Positions 9,268 to 19,799 are shown, counted from the stretch's first letter. The stretch is DNA of 21,087 nt from Silene noctiflora (GCA_009801015.1 VHZZ01005195.1:38610-59696); one strand, 5' to 3'. Notes: generated by a model not told the origin, from the letters alone. A program made the numbers and translations.

Positions 9268-9678
9268 GGCTCTGTTTGGTAAAACTAACTGAAAAGGTAG
9301 CTGAAAACTGAAAAGCTACCTGAAATCTGAAAAGGTAACGGATAAGGTAACTGAAAAGTATGAGCTAATAAGGTAACTAATTATTAAAAAACTGTTTGGC
9401 AAACTAGCTGAAAATGTAGCTGATTTTTGGTAAAATGACGTAAAAGGATATGATAATTATTTAATATTATAGAGTGAACGGGTAATAAAGGGAATATAAT
9501 TTATTTCAGGTACCTGAAATTCCAAATGCTACTCTAGGTAGCATTTCATTTCAGGTAACTTATTTGACTAAATAAGCTACTTGCCAAACACTTGCAAAAA
9601 AATCAGGTAGCTGAAACTTTGGTCAAATAAGGTACTTTGGTCAAATAAGCTACCTGAAGTGTCGTGCCAAACGGAGCC
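9268..9678. mobile_element. Tourist-like (PIF/Harbinger) MITE with TAA duplication
   Basis: The left end is GGCTCTGTTTGGTAAA. The reverse complement of the right end is GGCTCCGTTTGGCAC. TAA stands on both sides (9265-9267 and 9679-9681), the 3-bp duplication typical of PIF/Harbinger. Subterminal repeats of the GTAGCTGAAA / TCAGGTAGCT type occur many times in both orientations. No transposase is encoded. The size of 411 bp fits. Confidence 0.85.
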
Positions 9679-9681
9679 TAA

Positions 9682-11622
9682 GTTCGATAACGGTGAAGTT
9701 TAGGGGGTTAAAACTTAGGTGAAATTTATAAGAGATGCAGGTTTAAGCTTTTTCAAGGGGAGTCTTAAGGATCTTTATGGCTGAAGCTTCACTCTCGGAT
9801 GACTTACCTAGTATATGTGGTTTGCAAGCTATTATATATACTCGGGATTTACCTAGTGCGCATAAAAGATAGCGGTCGCAGGCAAAAAATTACAGCGGGG
9901 ATAAACAAGCAATATAGTAAGATAAACTCGAAAAAAAATTCAAACTTTAAGTTAAAAGTTGCGAGATTATCATATTTTAACGAAGACGAGCGTCCCTGCT
10001 AGTCTCCCTAAATTTACCGCTGATTATGATATGGTTGTATGCCTAGTAAGCTCAACTTAATACCCCCTAAATGAGAAGAGAATTGGTCATTATCAAAGGT
10101 GAAACATCCTTTTCTCGGTATAAGGAAATTCACAACTGCTATTATTAGTGACAAAATAAAAAATGTTAGAATATGAAGCCAAATTAATTACTAAATATAC
10201 ATATATTTGTCATAAACGCGTAAAATATTCAAATTAGACAAATTTAACAGTCGAACAGGTGTCCCAAAATCCATGAGGTCTTAAGATCCCATTAGACCCA
10301 ATTAACTACCACGGTTCAAGTTAACCCCTTAGCTTGTTTTAATTATGGTGACAAACTTGAAAAATAGAAGGCGTAATATCATGTTATGCATATATAAACC
10401 CAATAAAATCGCTCTTTAATTGACTTGTACTCGTCATTACGGAGATATCTATTCAAATTTTAACCACTAAATTTCAGGATAACGTAACCTTTAACCAGAT
10501 AAAACCTTCTTAATACTATGATAAACCTATTCCTATGATAAACACATCAAACAAAAACAATTCATATCAAATGAAACCATAATTCAATTAGGCACGTGTC
10601 GTTGTTATTAATAAGTTTGAGTGCACAAGTTTGCAATAGTATCTTTATAATGTATTAGGATATTAGATGATTAGGCCCATTAGGGCGTATCGTCTGGCAA
10701 AGGAATGCCTTAAACTCAGCGGGAACGAATCGGTAATGATAATTTAATTTGTCCTTAGTTTACAATGGCACCAATTACTATTGAATATTGACTTGGTTCT
10801 CCATAATTGAAACATTAGTCTCTTACTCCGATTACCTGAATTATATTTTTCAAGTCGGTTCAAACACGACCCGTAACTCACGATATTGTAATTGGACATG
10901 GAGTATTGTGACTACCGTTACCAAAATAACATGTTCGAGTAACTTATTAGTATAGGGTTTTGTTCTTTTTTATTTAATTTTAATTCTCATTCAACTCCCT
11001 TCATCTTAATTAGCTTATTTAAGCTTTGTTTATCTCGGTTAACTTCAATTCAATTCAGTTCAGCTCCATTCAACCTAAAAGATCGAACAAAGGTCTAAGT
11101 TTCTCCAAAAAATGCATATGACTCTTTCTCACAGCACGACAAATCTAAACTATGAGGAAACTATATACGAGTAGTCTCTAAATGATAGTCACCATTCATG
11201 GATAAGTTTCTAGCTTTATAAAACTCGTACATCGAATGTTTCAATAAATTTTATTAATCATTAGTACTCCATTGTAGGATTATGTCACAACTCGTTCGAC
11301 ACATCACACTTGAAATAATTAAAATGGTAACATTATATCTCCTAATGGTAATTTGTCATTAGGAGAAGTAATGAGACACAAGATGGGACATGAAATGGAA
11401 CAGGTAATCCGCTTTGTGTACAGGGGGACTTGTATGACCTTTTTATACTTCCATATTTTTGTTTTTTTTTCCATTCCTCAAATTTCTCCTCATATAATAT
11501 ATATTTTTTTTTTTAATATTGGTCATTGAATTCATAACGATTACAATAGAAGCAAGATCGACTACTTTTAACGTTCGTAAGTCATCCTTCAAAATTAGTT
11601 TATCTCATTACGTTAAACCAAC
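9682..11622. other. Intergenic DNA, no gene seen
   Basis: About 1.9 kb of AT-rich sequence with no ORF that shows a domain or splice structure. A segment near 9830-9910 (CCTAGTGCGCATAAAAGATAGCGG) resembles a phrase I associate with dispersed plant repeats, but I cannot name the family. A perfect hairpin lies at 11338-11366. Confidence 0.5.
11338..11366. repeat. Perfect 10-bp stem hairpin
   Basis: TCTCCTAATG is separated by nine bases from its exact reverse complement CATTAGGAGA. No T-run or gene end adjoins it, so a role is not supported. It may be the core of a small foldback element. Confidence 0.75.
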
Positions 11623-11625
11623 TAA

Positions 11626-11940
11626 GGTTTCGTTTGGTTGATACGGGAATTAAATTGATGTGTTAATTTGCAATGTACTGGAGTTTAATTCCTACATTAA
11701 AATTCACGGGAATTACAATAATCCGTTTGGTTGTCATGTTGGAGTTCTATTTTCCTAGGAATTTCAAATGACCATGAGGGGGTAGGTAGTTAAATTCCCT
11801 CATCATGTCGGAGTTGAAAATTTCTAGGAATTTTAAACTTCCCCATTTTACAAAAAATGGGGTAACCAAACAACCTCTAAAAATCCCAATTCATGGGATT
11901 TTAAAATTCCCATTAATTAAGTGAGCAACCAAACGAGACC
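11626..11940. mobile_element. Second Tourist-like MITE with TAA duplication
   Basis: The left end is GGTTTCGTTTGGTTGATAC. The reverse complement of the right end is GGTCTCGTTTGGTTGCTCAC, an almost perfect inverted repeat. TAA flanks both ends (11623-11625 and 11941-11943). The interior has repeated GGGAATT and AATTCCC words facing each other. At 315 bp with no coding frame it is a typical Tourist element, of a different family from 9268-9678. Confidence 0.87.
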
Positions 11941-11943
11941 TAA

Positions 11944-13167
11944 AATTTAGAACTCGATTAGTAGGAATCGTACCATATATATTACGATAATCACAATTTA
12001 ATGAGGGTCTTAACTCTTAATGTGAATGTCAATTAATTTAGCTTTAATAAATAATTTGGCATACCTGGACATAAAGAAAAGGCAGAGAAAAGGGAGGGGT
12101 CAAGCATGCAGAATCTGTTACGTCAAATCATGCTGTGTTTTTCGAGTTTTAATGAATTGTCACAACTTACATAATAATAATAATAAAATAAAATAAAAAA
12201 AACATATAAACAGAGTTCGATAGAGAATCGTAAAAAGATCATTTTTACAAGCTTTACTACTTTTAATTTATAAAGGAGGTATTGTACCTGATTTACCTCT
12301 TGAATCTGCTACTAGAAACAGCAGCTTTGGTCCCTCTTCTTTGAGACAACCAATACTGTTTCATCAGATTCTATACAGTCTTCTAAATCTCCATGTTTTG
12401 AAAAACGTATACAATCAAATACTCCGTAAGATATACAAATATGTAATTAATACTCCGCATAAACATTTTGATATAAATAGGTAGACTTGGTAAAATTGAA
12501 ACCCATCCGAATGACACGGCCTGAGTAACCAACAAACTAATTATTATCTACAATAACTTGATACTAACTGACCCAAAATAAACCTTACCCGAACTCGACC
12601 CGTTTGACCCGTTTGCCAGATCTACGTAACAGGGTTGAACAACCACTCGTAAAATGAATATCGAGATTAATTTCCGAGTGACCTTACCACTTTACTTAGA
12701 AGCTGACCCAGTACAGTACAGTACAGTACAATACAATACAGTAGTTTGTAACATTGTGACGACATCGTCTCGATCACGCCCAACAGTCTACCGCACACAA
12801 CGCTGATCAATACTCCGTATCCTGTCATTTTATTTGTAATTTAGTGCGCATCCATTTTCCTTCTCACATTTTCTACTGTTATGTGGGAGGAGACCTGTTT
12901 TCTTGATTCAACTACTGTGCACTCAAATCCTTTCATATTTCGTTTTTTACGGGGGCTTAAAATGGCCAAGATCCGCCCCTGGAGCTCTCTACAGTTCTAG
13001 TGTTCTACTCTTCTCAATGACGGAGAAAAATAAGCAACTTTTTTTTTTCGGACTTTTGATTTTTAAAGTTCACCCCGGCTTTTGATTCATGGTTAAAGTT
13101 AGATTGATAATACAAGGTCTCTTATTCTGTATCACGGTCACGGACTATCTATAGTATTATCAAACCC
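11944..13167. other. Intergenic DNA with repeat fragments, no gene seen
   Basis: The region contains an A-rich (TAA)n/(TAAAA)n tract at 12171-12203 and a stretch with CGACCCGTTTGACCCGTTTG at about 12597-12616, of a kind frequent in dispersed plant repeats. A single hAT-type terminus (GATCCGCCCCTG at 12970-12981) has no partner that I could find. The 60-codon open frame at 12903-13085 overlaps that terminus and is not considered a gene. Confidence 0.55.
12711..12743. repeat. (GTACA)n pentanucleotide microsatellite
   Basis: Four GTACA units are followed by two ATACA variants and a partial unit. Confidence 0.95.
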
Positions 13168-13175
13168 TCAGGCCT

Positions 13176-13590
13176 CGGTGGCGTTTCTAGGACATTTATA
13201 ATGAGGGTTTGAATTTTGACGATTTTTTTTTTTTGTGATAGACAATAATTTTAAGAAAGTTTTAGAAATGGGAAAGAGACGATAAAAATGGAATGAGTTG
13301 AATATTTTATAAAGTCAAATAATAAATAAGGCATCCCAAAATTTTATAGGTAAGTTGAAATGAAATTAAAGAATCAAGTTTAAAAATAAATGATGAAGAA
13401 AACTTTACAAATATAGAAAAGAACAATAAAAAAAACAGGAGAATGGCAAAATACCTTGTGGGGATTCGATCCCCCAACCTCAAGTGAAGATTCTTCAATT
13501 CTTTACCACTACACCCACATGCTTTTGCTATAATTTAATTGTTCTAATTTGTACATATATTTTTCAATGCCCCCTTTACAAACGCCACTG
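13176..13590. mobile_element. hAT (Tip100-like) MITE, copy 2, perfect 8-bp duplication
   Basis: The left end is CGGTGGCGTTTCTAGG. The reverse complement of the right end is CAGTGGCGTTTGTAAAGG. The exact octamer TCAGGCCT stands on both sides (13168-13175 and 13591-13598), the hallmark of hAT insertion. On the minus strand a tRNA-like A-box region (TGTAGTGGTAAAGA) is followed by a B-box-like GGGGATCGAATCCCC. A 63-codon minus-strand frame lies inside and is not a gene. Same organisation as 1372-1664. Confidence 0.88.
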
Positions 13591-13598
13591 TCAGGCCT

Positions 13599-14347
13599 CA
13601 ACCTTCTTCGTCACCAGCCAGCCAACTTTATTCGTCTAGGAAGTACTTAACATGGAAGAATCAACCATTTAACGAGGGGAAACAAATTGACGGAGTGTTT
13701 TTACCGTGTTTTTTCTGAAAAGATCAGTAATTTACCATTTAATTGCAGTTTGATCTAATCGAAGATGAATGCCACTACAAAATGAGTTCCTAATCATGGC
13801 CTTCTAGACTCATACCAGTAAGTAGACTATCAACTACGGCATCCATTAACTATAGTCATCCACGCTTTCGGAGATTCCCAATGGTAGGGAAAGCATTCTG
13901 TATATAGCTAAAACAGTTGCTGAAAGCCTGCCTTGATCGGACAAAAAAAAAACATCATAAACTCTCGTCATATGAAGCTTACCAGCTACAGTTTATGTAC
14001 AAACTCTCGTCATCTGAGACTCTGACTAATATAGACAGTACATACCAAAATTTCATAAATCAATTATCAAGAATTTTCGTTTCCCTTTCCGACCAATTTA
14101 TTTTTGTTTAGGGATTCAATTACCAATCAAGAGCAGGTTGAGAATAAACCAGTAAAACGGTTGTAAGTTATAACACAGCAACTGAACAACATAGCTAGGT
14201 AGATATGGAAAGACAAAATGTGCAACACATAATTTCCGCGGAAATCGTTAATTCTTTACATTGCTATACAGAAGAGTCAAATTCAAGTACATACAAGAAT
14301 ATAGTAGAAAGTTGTAAATTCACAAACCCGGTTTTCGCAGGACAAGC
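13599..14347 (-). other. 3' UTR and downstream region of the ML-domain gene
   Basis: No coding exon is recognised on either strand. On the minus strand this follows the ML gene's stop codon directly, so its right part should be 3' UTR. An AATAAA polyadenylation signal occurs on the minus strand near 13626, which would give a long UTR; a nearer weak signal is also possible. The open frames at 13917-14111 and 14205-14420 (+) have no recognisable domain, and the second covers the antisense of exon 4. Confidence 0.45.
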
Positions 14348-17300
14348 TCAGATCTCAGAAACAGACGCTCTAGCTTCACGAACAATTTTGAAATTAAATT
14401 TAATACAGGTAAGCAAATGATTGTCGTCGTCCGCAATACTCATCTTGAGACTGTATGAGCCCTATTCATTAGACACAATATGGACAAAAGGGATTAGTAA
14501 TGCATGGAAAAACAAATAAAAACTACTTTGCATTAGAAAATGTACATCATGTATACCAGAGCTATTTATACGGAGTAATTATCATTTCCATCTTGGGTGT
14601 TGAGAATAAAGTTGACGTTTCTTTTTAGGGGAGGTTACCTAGCAAATTGATGCAATCTCTCACATTTATGCAGAAGCGTATAGGTAATTGTTGGTTATTC
14701 TGGGTTATTTTCACGTAAGAGATACGAACTTTGTTTAAAAAAATGTTATCCTTCTCTCGTCTCTTTCGTCTATGTGCCAAAAGCAGATGATAACTATTTA
14801 CCATGACAGAAGTAAGAAAAAAATTTGTGGGAAAACAGGGTACGCGGACTTTATACAGCATGAACTTACTGCAGGAGTGATTCCCGGAAGAGTTTGGAAG
14901 TGTGAGAGTACAATGTCGCCAGGGCCTACAGGACAGGGTGTTTCTTTGCATAGATCGATTTTCTCAGAGTGGATAAAGATCCCCAAGAAATAGACATTGA
15001 TACTCACTTTCCCTCCGGATATGGTTTTACCTGCAACCGGCATAAGATTTACATAGCATCACAAATATGATCTATTTAAAAGAATAAATGAGCCCAGGAA
15101 CAACAATCATTATCGGCCAAGAAACAAACATGACAGCCTCTCAGCTCTCGAGACTAAAATGGGCAAATTGCTATTACAGTTAGCAAAAGGCACCATCACA
15201 CCCAACACAATTCCTAACATTGGCAGTTGAGTGGAGTTGTAAAATCCATAGTATAGTTAAAAATAACAAATAAGTTTTACAGGGCTATTAAGACTATGCA
15301 AAGCTAAAAAAAGGGAGAAATCCATAAATTTAACTGGGATATCCCGCGTTTAAATGTCAAGTCCAGAAACCAATCAACAACGCATACTTGAACAATAACA
15401 ACATACTGTAATGAGCATGAATAGCACACTTTAAGATGCCATATATTTGTTCTAGAAAACAACACAGTAAGTCAGTAACAAACACCGCACACATAGTGAC
15501 TGCACAATAAGTGAATAAAATTACCATGGCAACCCAATTACTAGTATAATTGCAGCAACTGTTAGCAAATAGATGAGTCTCCTGGCTAATGTTATATGAA
15601 GTACTCCGTAGTTGATTAGATTATGTAAAGCAAAAAAATGATCAAATGCAGTTTATTTTCCCTTATATGAGTTATATGACTTGTATCACTTCTGAAAGAG
15701 ATACTCGTCAAGCACCAAAAGCAAAGGTTTGAATTGATCACACTAGAGATCTACCTGTTTATCTACTATGCTCAGTTGCTCACTTCGTACTCAGCTCTAA
15801 ACTGGTCTAAAGCTGACAAAAATCCAACACATTTTGTAACCAATACTTCTATCTAGTCGGAAATAATAACCATAGCGCCATTAGCCGATTATCATCATGA
15901 GCTGATATTTTCGATCAAATAGTCATAATCATACTAAATCATCAAAAGCAACATATACCCTCCACAACTAATATAACTCTTGAGAAGTACTTCATATGAT
16001 TGTTCAGTAATTTCAATCACTGAACTCCATATAAAACTTGGTGCAAATGGTGTACCTCGAATGATGTATCACATTCTGTGGCACACTCTTCTTATATTTC
16101 AGCATCACCACATTAAAATGAAAACGAGCCTCGTATGAGTATGAGATACTCTCACATGTGAAAACACTCGTGCTTTCCTCATTTGATTATATGGTTAATT
16201 GATTTGTCTGACATGTCAAGCGTCTCATTTAAGTTTTTGCATTATTTGATACCTCTATCTCGGTATATGTCATTCAACCGTGTAAGCAACGAAACAATAA
16301 TGGGTGAGACAAGAAACGGGGCATAAAACAAACACGAGAATACACATTATCCCATCTCTTATAATCTCATTTTTTTCCTACATTTTCGACAAAGGAATGC
16401 AAGCTATCAATCAATAAGAAGAAAAGAATTACCGGAGGAAGCAGAAATCTTAAATTCAGCCTTTTCACCGGATACCACAGGGTCAGGATTCATTACTACT
16501 CCTTTAACCTTCATATCATAGTGACCTTTCTTATCTGCAATAATACACATAAAAATTCAATCTCTTCCGTCACCAAATAAATATGGGTGATGCTCTTTCA
16601 TGGACATGATTTACTTAATCATGGACATGAATGACCATTATACCCTTGTCATTTCTACATTTTTGTTTCATCTTATTTCTAATCCAATAAATCTCTCTAT
16701 TACTCACACCAACCAATCACCGCCTAGACTAGCCACCACCCCACCCAGATCACCGGACCACCACACCTCCTCTCCCAGACCACCGGCTAGATGCTTCGTG
16801 ACTTCAACAATACATGGCTTTAGTAAATTGATTTTCATGAACAATGGAAATAGGGTGGCTATANAAATATGGCTATGGTGCGCTACTAGTCTACTACGCT
16901 GAATAGTCAATACTGTACTACCCAATAAATCAATTTGCATGGGCCAAGAGGCATACCACCAAATTTTGTATGCAGATTCAATTGCAAAGGGAGNTACGAA
17001 TACCGATAATATCTTCAATAATTTCTACATAAAATAAAAAGGATNGAAAATAATTTTTTTAAACCCTAATTTCATTATTTTAATTTAATTTTAATCTCCC
17101 TAATTTTATATAACATAGTTAATAACGTTAATAATTAGAATTATTACTTGATCGACATGAGAATTAACGTGCATAACTGAATAATTTGACGGATTTGATT
17201 AATTTTGTGAGTAAGAGATTAGTAAGTGTTCATTTATTTTGTTTTTTTGGTGAAGGGTAAGGTATGGAAAATTAATGGCAAAAAGTCCATGAAAGAGTAA

Positions 17301-17989
17301 TCTTTGTCCATGAAAGAGCAACTACGATAAATATTACCACCTTCTTGTGGTGACGGAACTAGTATTTGAAGCTAAGGCGACAAAAATATGATCAAAAATC
17401 TCAAGGGTCAATAAAATAAGCTTAAAAAAAGTCGGAAATTTTGGCAATTTTAAAATTTTCCGTTTCATGGACGACTGCTGCTGCTACCCCTCTCGCTTCA
17501 TCGTCCCACAAGACATGAAACCACGGCTGAGCAAGAACGATACTCCCTCTATTCCGTTCATTTCACTACACTCAAAATCCCCTCACATATTTTCGCAAAG
17601 GTAGTAAACTGGACCGGACGGAGAAAGTAATATTGTCCCTCCGGACCAATCATTTATTTACTCTGATTAAAATTGCTCACAAATAACGGAAAATTATAAA
17701 TAAATGATTGGGACGAAGGGAATCAACATGACCTTCAAATTATCCCCACCGGAGTATTTTATTTCAAACTACGAATCTTGGTTCAGCTATCACATAAAAG
17801 TCATAATGTGAACTAAAGAAGATACAAATTGCTATTTTAAATGATAAAATTAACTAAAATAATTAAAATTAATGAAAAGTTTAGTGATCAAGATGACTAA
17901 CCGCAGTATCTAATAGGCTTGGCTAAAATTGAAGGCACAATCAAACAAACCCACAAAAAGAGGCTAACTTTGAGCCTGCAAATCGCCAT
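14348..17989 (-). CDS. Secreted ML-domain (NPC2-like) lipid-binding protein, four exons, 154 aa
   Basis: ML proteins are small secreted or vacuolar beta-sandwich proteins that bind single lipids; animal relatives are NPC2 and MD-2, and fungal relatives transfer phosphatidylglycerol/phosphatidylinositol. Minus-strand exons in reading order: 17989-17902, 16534-16433, 15030-14870, 14461-14348 (465 nt, phases match, GT-AG). Exon 1 gives a signal peptide (MAICRLKVSLFLWVCLIVPS, cleavage probably after ILA) and the first Cys (RYC). Exon 2 has DKKGHYDMKVKGV and NPDPVVSGEKAEF. Exon 3 has the family core SGGKVSINV, IHSEKIDLC, PCPVGPGD and LSHFQTLPGITP. Exon 4 has GSYSLKM, the last conserved Cys (LLTC) and IKFNFKI. 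Expected disulfide cysteines are present and length fits the plant family. No damage is seen. Introns are 1,367, 1,402 and 408 bp. Confidence 0.92.
16591..17320. mobile_element. 730-bp inverted-repeat element in ML gene intron 1
   Basis: The left end reads TGCTCTTTCATGGACATGA, and the word CATGGACATG recurs about 20 bases inward. The reverse complement of the right end reads TGCTCTTTCATGGACAAAG, with TCTTTCATGGAC again inward. The ends therefore match over about 16 bp and each carries the word twice. No target duplication is clear. The interior has a Pro/Ser-coding stretch (CCACCACCCCACC... near 16735) but no transposase. Three isolated N bases (16864, 16994, 17045) fall inside. Family unknown; Mutator-like is a guess. 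Confidence 0.6.
17543..17627. mobile_element. Stowaway MITE, first of an abutting pair
   Basis: The left end is TA-CTCCCTCTATTCCGTTC. The reverse complement of the right end is TA-CTTTCTCCGTCCGGTCC. These are Stowaway-type ends with TA at both borders (17541-17542 and 17628-17629). At 85 bp it is a short or internally deleted copy, located in ML gene intron 1. Confidence 0.75.
17633..17724. mobile_element. Stowaway MITE, second of an abutting pair
   Basis: The left arm TCCCTCCGGACCAATCATTTATTT pairs with the right arm, which reads TTCCCTTCGTCCCAATCATTTATTT when reverse-complemented, giving a long foldback. It starts only a few bases after the previous element ends. The border TA is less clear. 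It also lies in ML gene intron 1, about 180 bases from exon 1. Confidence 0.75.
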
Positions 17990-18800
17990 GGAATCAACAG
18001 TCTTTTTTTTTTTAAACCGGAATGTCCACCGTCGACAACAATGAGCAATCTACTCTCAGAAGGTGGAATCAACAGTCGTCGAGAAAAACAGCGAAAATTT
18101 AAGGATTTAGTGAAATAGGAATCAGAGGAATATGGGAGTTGACTAAAAGTGATCAATAAAAAGATGATCCGAATATTTTGAATGGATATTTTTTGTAGAT
18201 TCTGGGAATTGTTTGGTGTATGTCAGGTGTTGCGTGACTTGTGGTCAATTGCAAATGCAACGTGTGCTTTGTCTGTCCGACCCGTCAAACGCGGATGTGT
18301 GGTGCTTCGAGTATCCGTATACACCAAATAAAACTCGAGTTTATCCGTCAAACTTATACTACTAGTTCGTTTAGGGGGTAAAAATCTAAAATTGCACGAA
18401 GAAGTTAATTAACAACTTTATAAAATAAGTTACTTTGAAATTGGTATGACAAAAAATTTGACCTCCTATTATAACCATCGTCCATGGCGGGTGTTTAATA
18501 CTTGATACACGTACCCGCCTTACCACTAGCAAAAGTTTTACTGTCTTATTGGATACGATGGTGTAGGAGTGGGGGGACTAAGGGGAGAAAGTGTAATTTG
18601 AAGAATTAGGATTCTTTCCATTTTTTTTGTTTTGGAAAATAAAGGATAATCAACGGTCCAGAATAAATTAGGTGGAACCAAAATTGAGTTATGCCCCATT
18701 GTGTTTACGGAAAAACGTAAATTATTGAACAACTTCTCTTGATAACATCTTGAAGACTCATAAGTTGCATAGCTAGTGTACATTTCACCTTTGAGTATGC
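17990..18800. other. Upstream region of the ML gene, no gene seen
   Basis: This should hold the ML promoter (minus strand). The word GGAATCAACAGTC occurs at 17989-18001 and again near 18065, so a short direct repeat overlaps the start codon. The 71-codon minus-strand frame at 17941-18156 overlaps exon 1 in another frame, and the 94-codon frame at 18538-18822 has no recognisable domain; neither is called. Confidence 0.45.
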
Positions 18801-19040
18801 CTAGGAGACACCAGTTAGACAATCCTTCCTGGAAAATTCAGTAATGAACTGCGGCAAAGCCGTGTTCACTCCCGTCAAGGCGAAAACGTTGCAAAAATCC
18901 CTATTGGCGACTAAACCAATATCGACATTCCTAAAGGACACAAAGCCATGGCTAACTATCGCCCCTCTGCTGACATCCTTGAATCTTCCGCGGATAGCCA
19001 AGTCATAGTAAGGCGAAACTATATTGACTAGGGTCTTTTC
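18801..19040 (-). other. Unrecognised coding-like segment, possible last exon
   Basis: On the minus strand a plausible splice acceptor (TTGCAATAG, then GAAAAGACC at 19040) opens 79 codons ending in TAG at 18801. The composition is protein-like (YYDLAIRGRF, GFVSFRNVDIGL, NRDFCNVFALTG) rather than low-complexity, but I do not recognise a family. There is no convincing ATG, so it would have to be an internal or terminal exon. It may belong with 19489-19799, upstream in the same direction, but I could not join the two in frame with confidence. Confidence 0.3.
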
Positions 19041-19488
19041 CTATTGCAAGCCTGCCTGATTTTGAATGGCTTTGAGGGGGAGGATAAACGCTGAAAACGC
19101 GTTCTGAGATGCTGTCGACAACATTAACCAAGAGATAGAACTCGAAACACTTACTGTCTTAGCGTCTTTACTGTGAACCGAAACAGAAAACAGATTCACC
19201 AAATTGATAATTTATAAAGGATTAAGGAACCGTGAAGTACAGATCATGTTGGTAATTATTCAAGCTGTATGCAGGAATAATGCAGCCAAATTTAAAGCGA
19301 GGGACAAAGCAAAAATTGTACTCAACGGAGACCGTCACCATTGTTAAGTTTCGTGACAGTAGAGATCAGTGACGGAACAATGGAAGGAGGATAAAGATAC
19401 AATGAAAATTACAAACATTTAGAAGCAAAGCAAGCTCAAGAGCCGTTGCGCCAGCTTAAAGCATGAGCCGTTGCCAGTTTAATTTATC

Positions 19489-19799
19489 TCAACAAAAGTA
19501 TTCTTGACTCGTCATTTGTTCTCTTCGTTCATCGAGGACTCTAGAAATTAACCGAAACATCCAGGTAGAATCTTCATTCTTGAAGAATTTTACATTACCC
19601 TTCAATGGTTTAGGGTCTTCCGCCATATTGCCATTGACGAGTGACATCGACAGGTCAGCTTCGATGATTAGAAAGGAATCTATTGGCAGGGAAAGAAGAG
19701 GTTTCAGCAATGGCACGGTGGAATTAGAACCATCTAGTCGCACACCGCCTTCTTCACTATAGAAAAGTAGATTCTTGATCCAAAAATATTTACGATCAC
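19489..19799 (-). pseudogene. Possible JIP60-like (non-RIP) beta-domain fragment
   Basis: The minus strand is open from a possible acceptor at 19800-19801 to a stop at 19489, about 103 codons. Visible text includes DRKYFWIKNLLFY, LLSLPIDSFLIIEADLSMSL and PLKGNVKFF. The pattern of a hydrophobic stretch ending in LPxxSxLIIEADL followed by KGxVKF resembles, from memory, the C-terminal beta domain of plant 60-kDa jasmonate-induced-protein-like (DUF6598-type) sequences. That domain is distinct from the N-terminal ribosome-inactivating domain, of which nothing is seen. A donor-like AAGG/GTAATG sits inside the KGNVKF segment. No ATG start is present, so it is an exon of an unresolved gene or a remnant. 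Confidence 0.35.

Noticed and set aside
10711-10727. TTAAACTCAGCGGG, identical to a stretch at the start of 25S rRNA (reverse complement)
   Set aside because: Only about 14 bases match and the flanks do not continue into ITS2 or 25S sequence. A match of this length to an rDNA unit is expected about once by chance in a window this size.
13455-13520. Free-standing tRNA gene on the minus strand
   Set aside because: A and B boxes are present, but no convincing acceptor stem or full cloverleaf can be drawn, and the sequence is an internal part of a bounded hAT MITE.
14625-14993. 108-codon minus-strand and 73-codon plus-strand frames
   Set aside because: They are read in wrong frames across ML exon 3 and intron 3; the spliced ML gene explains the locus.
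16600-17018. 100- and 104-codon open frames on opposite strands
   Set aside because: Both lie inside the intron 1 inverted-repeat element, contain unknown residues from N bases, and show only Pro/Ser-rich composition.
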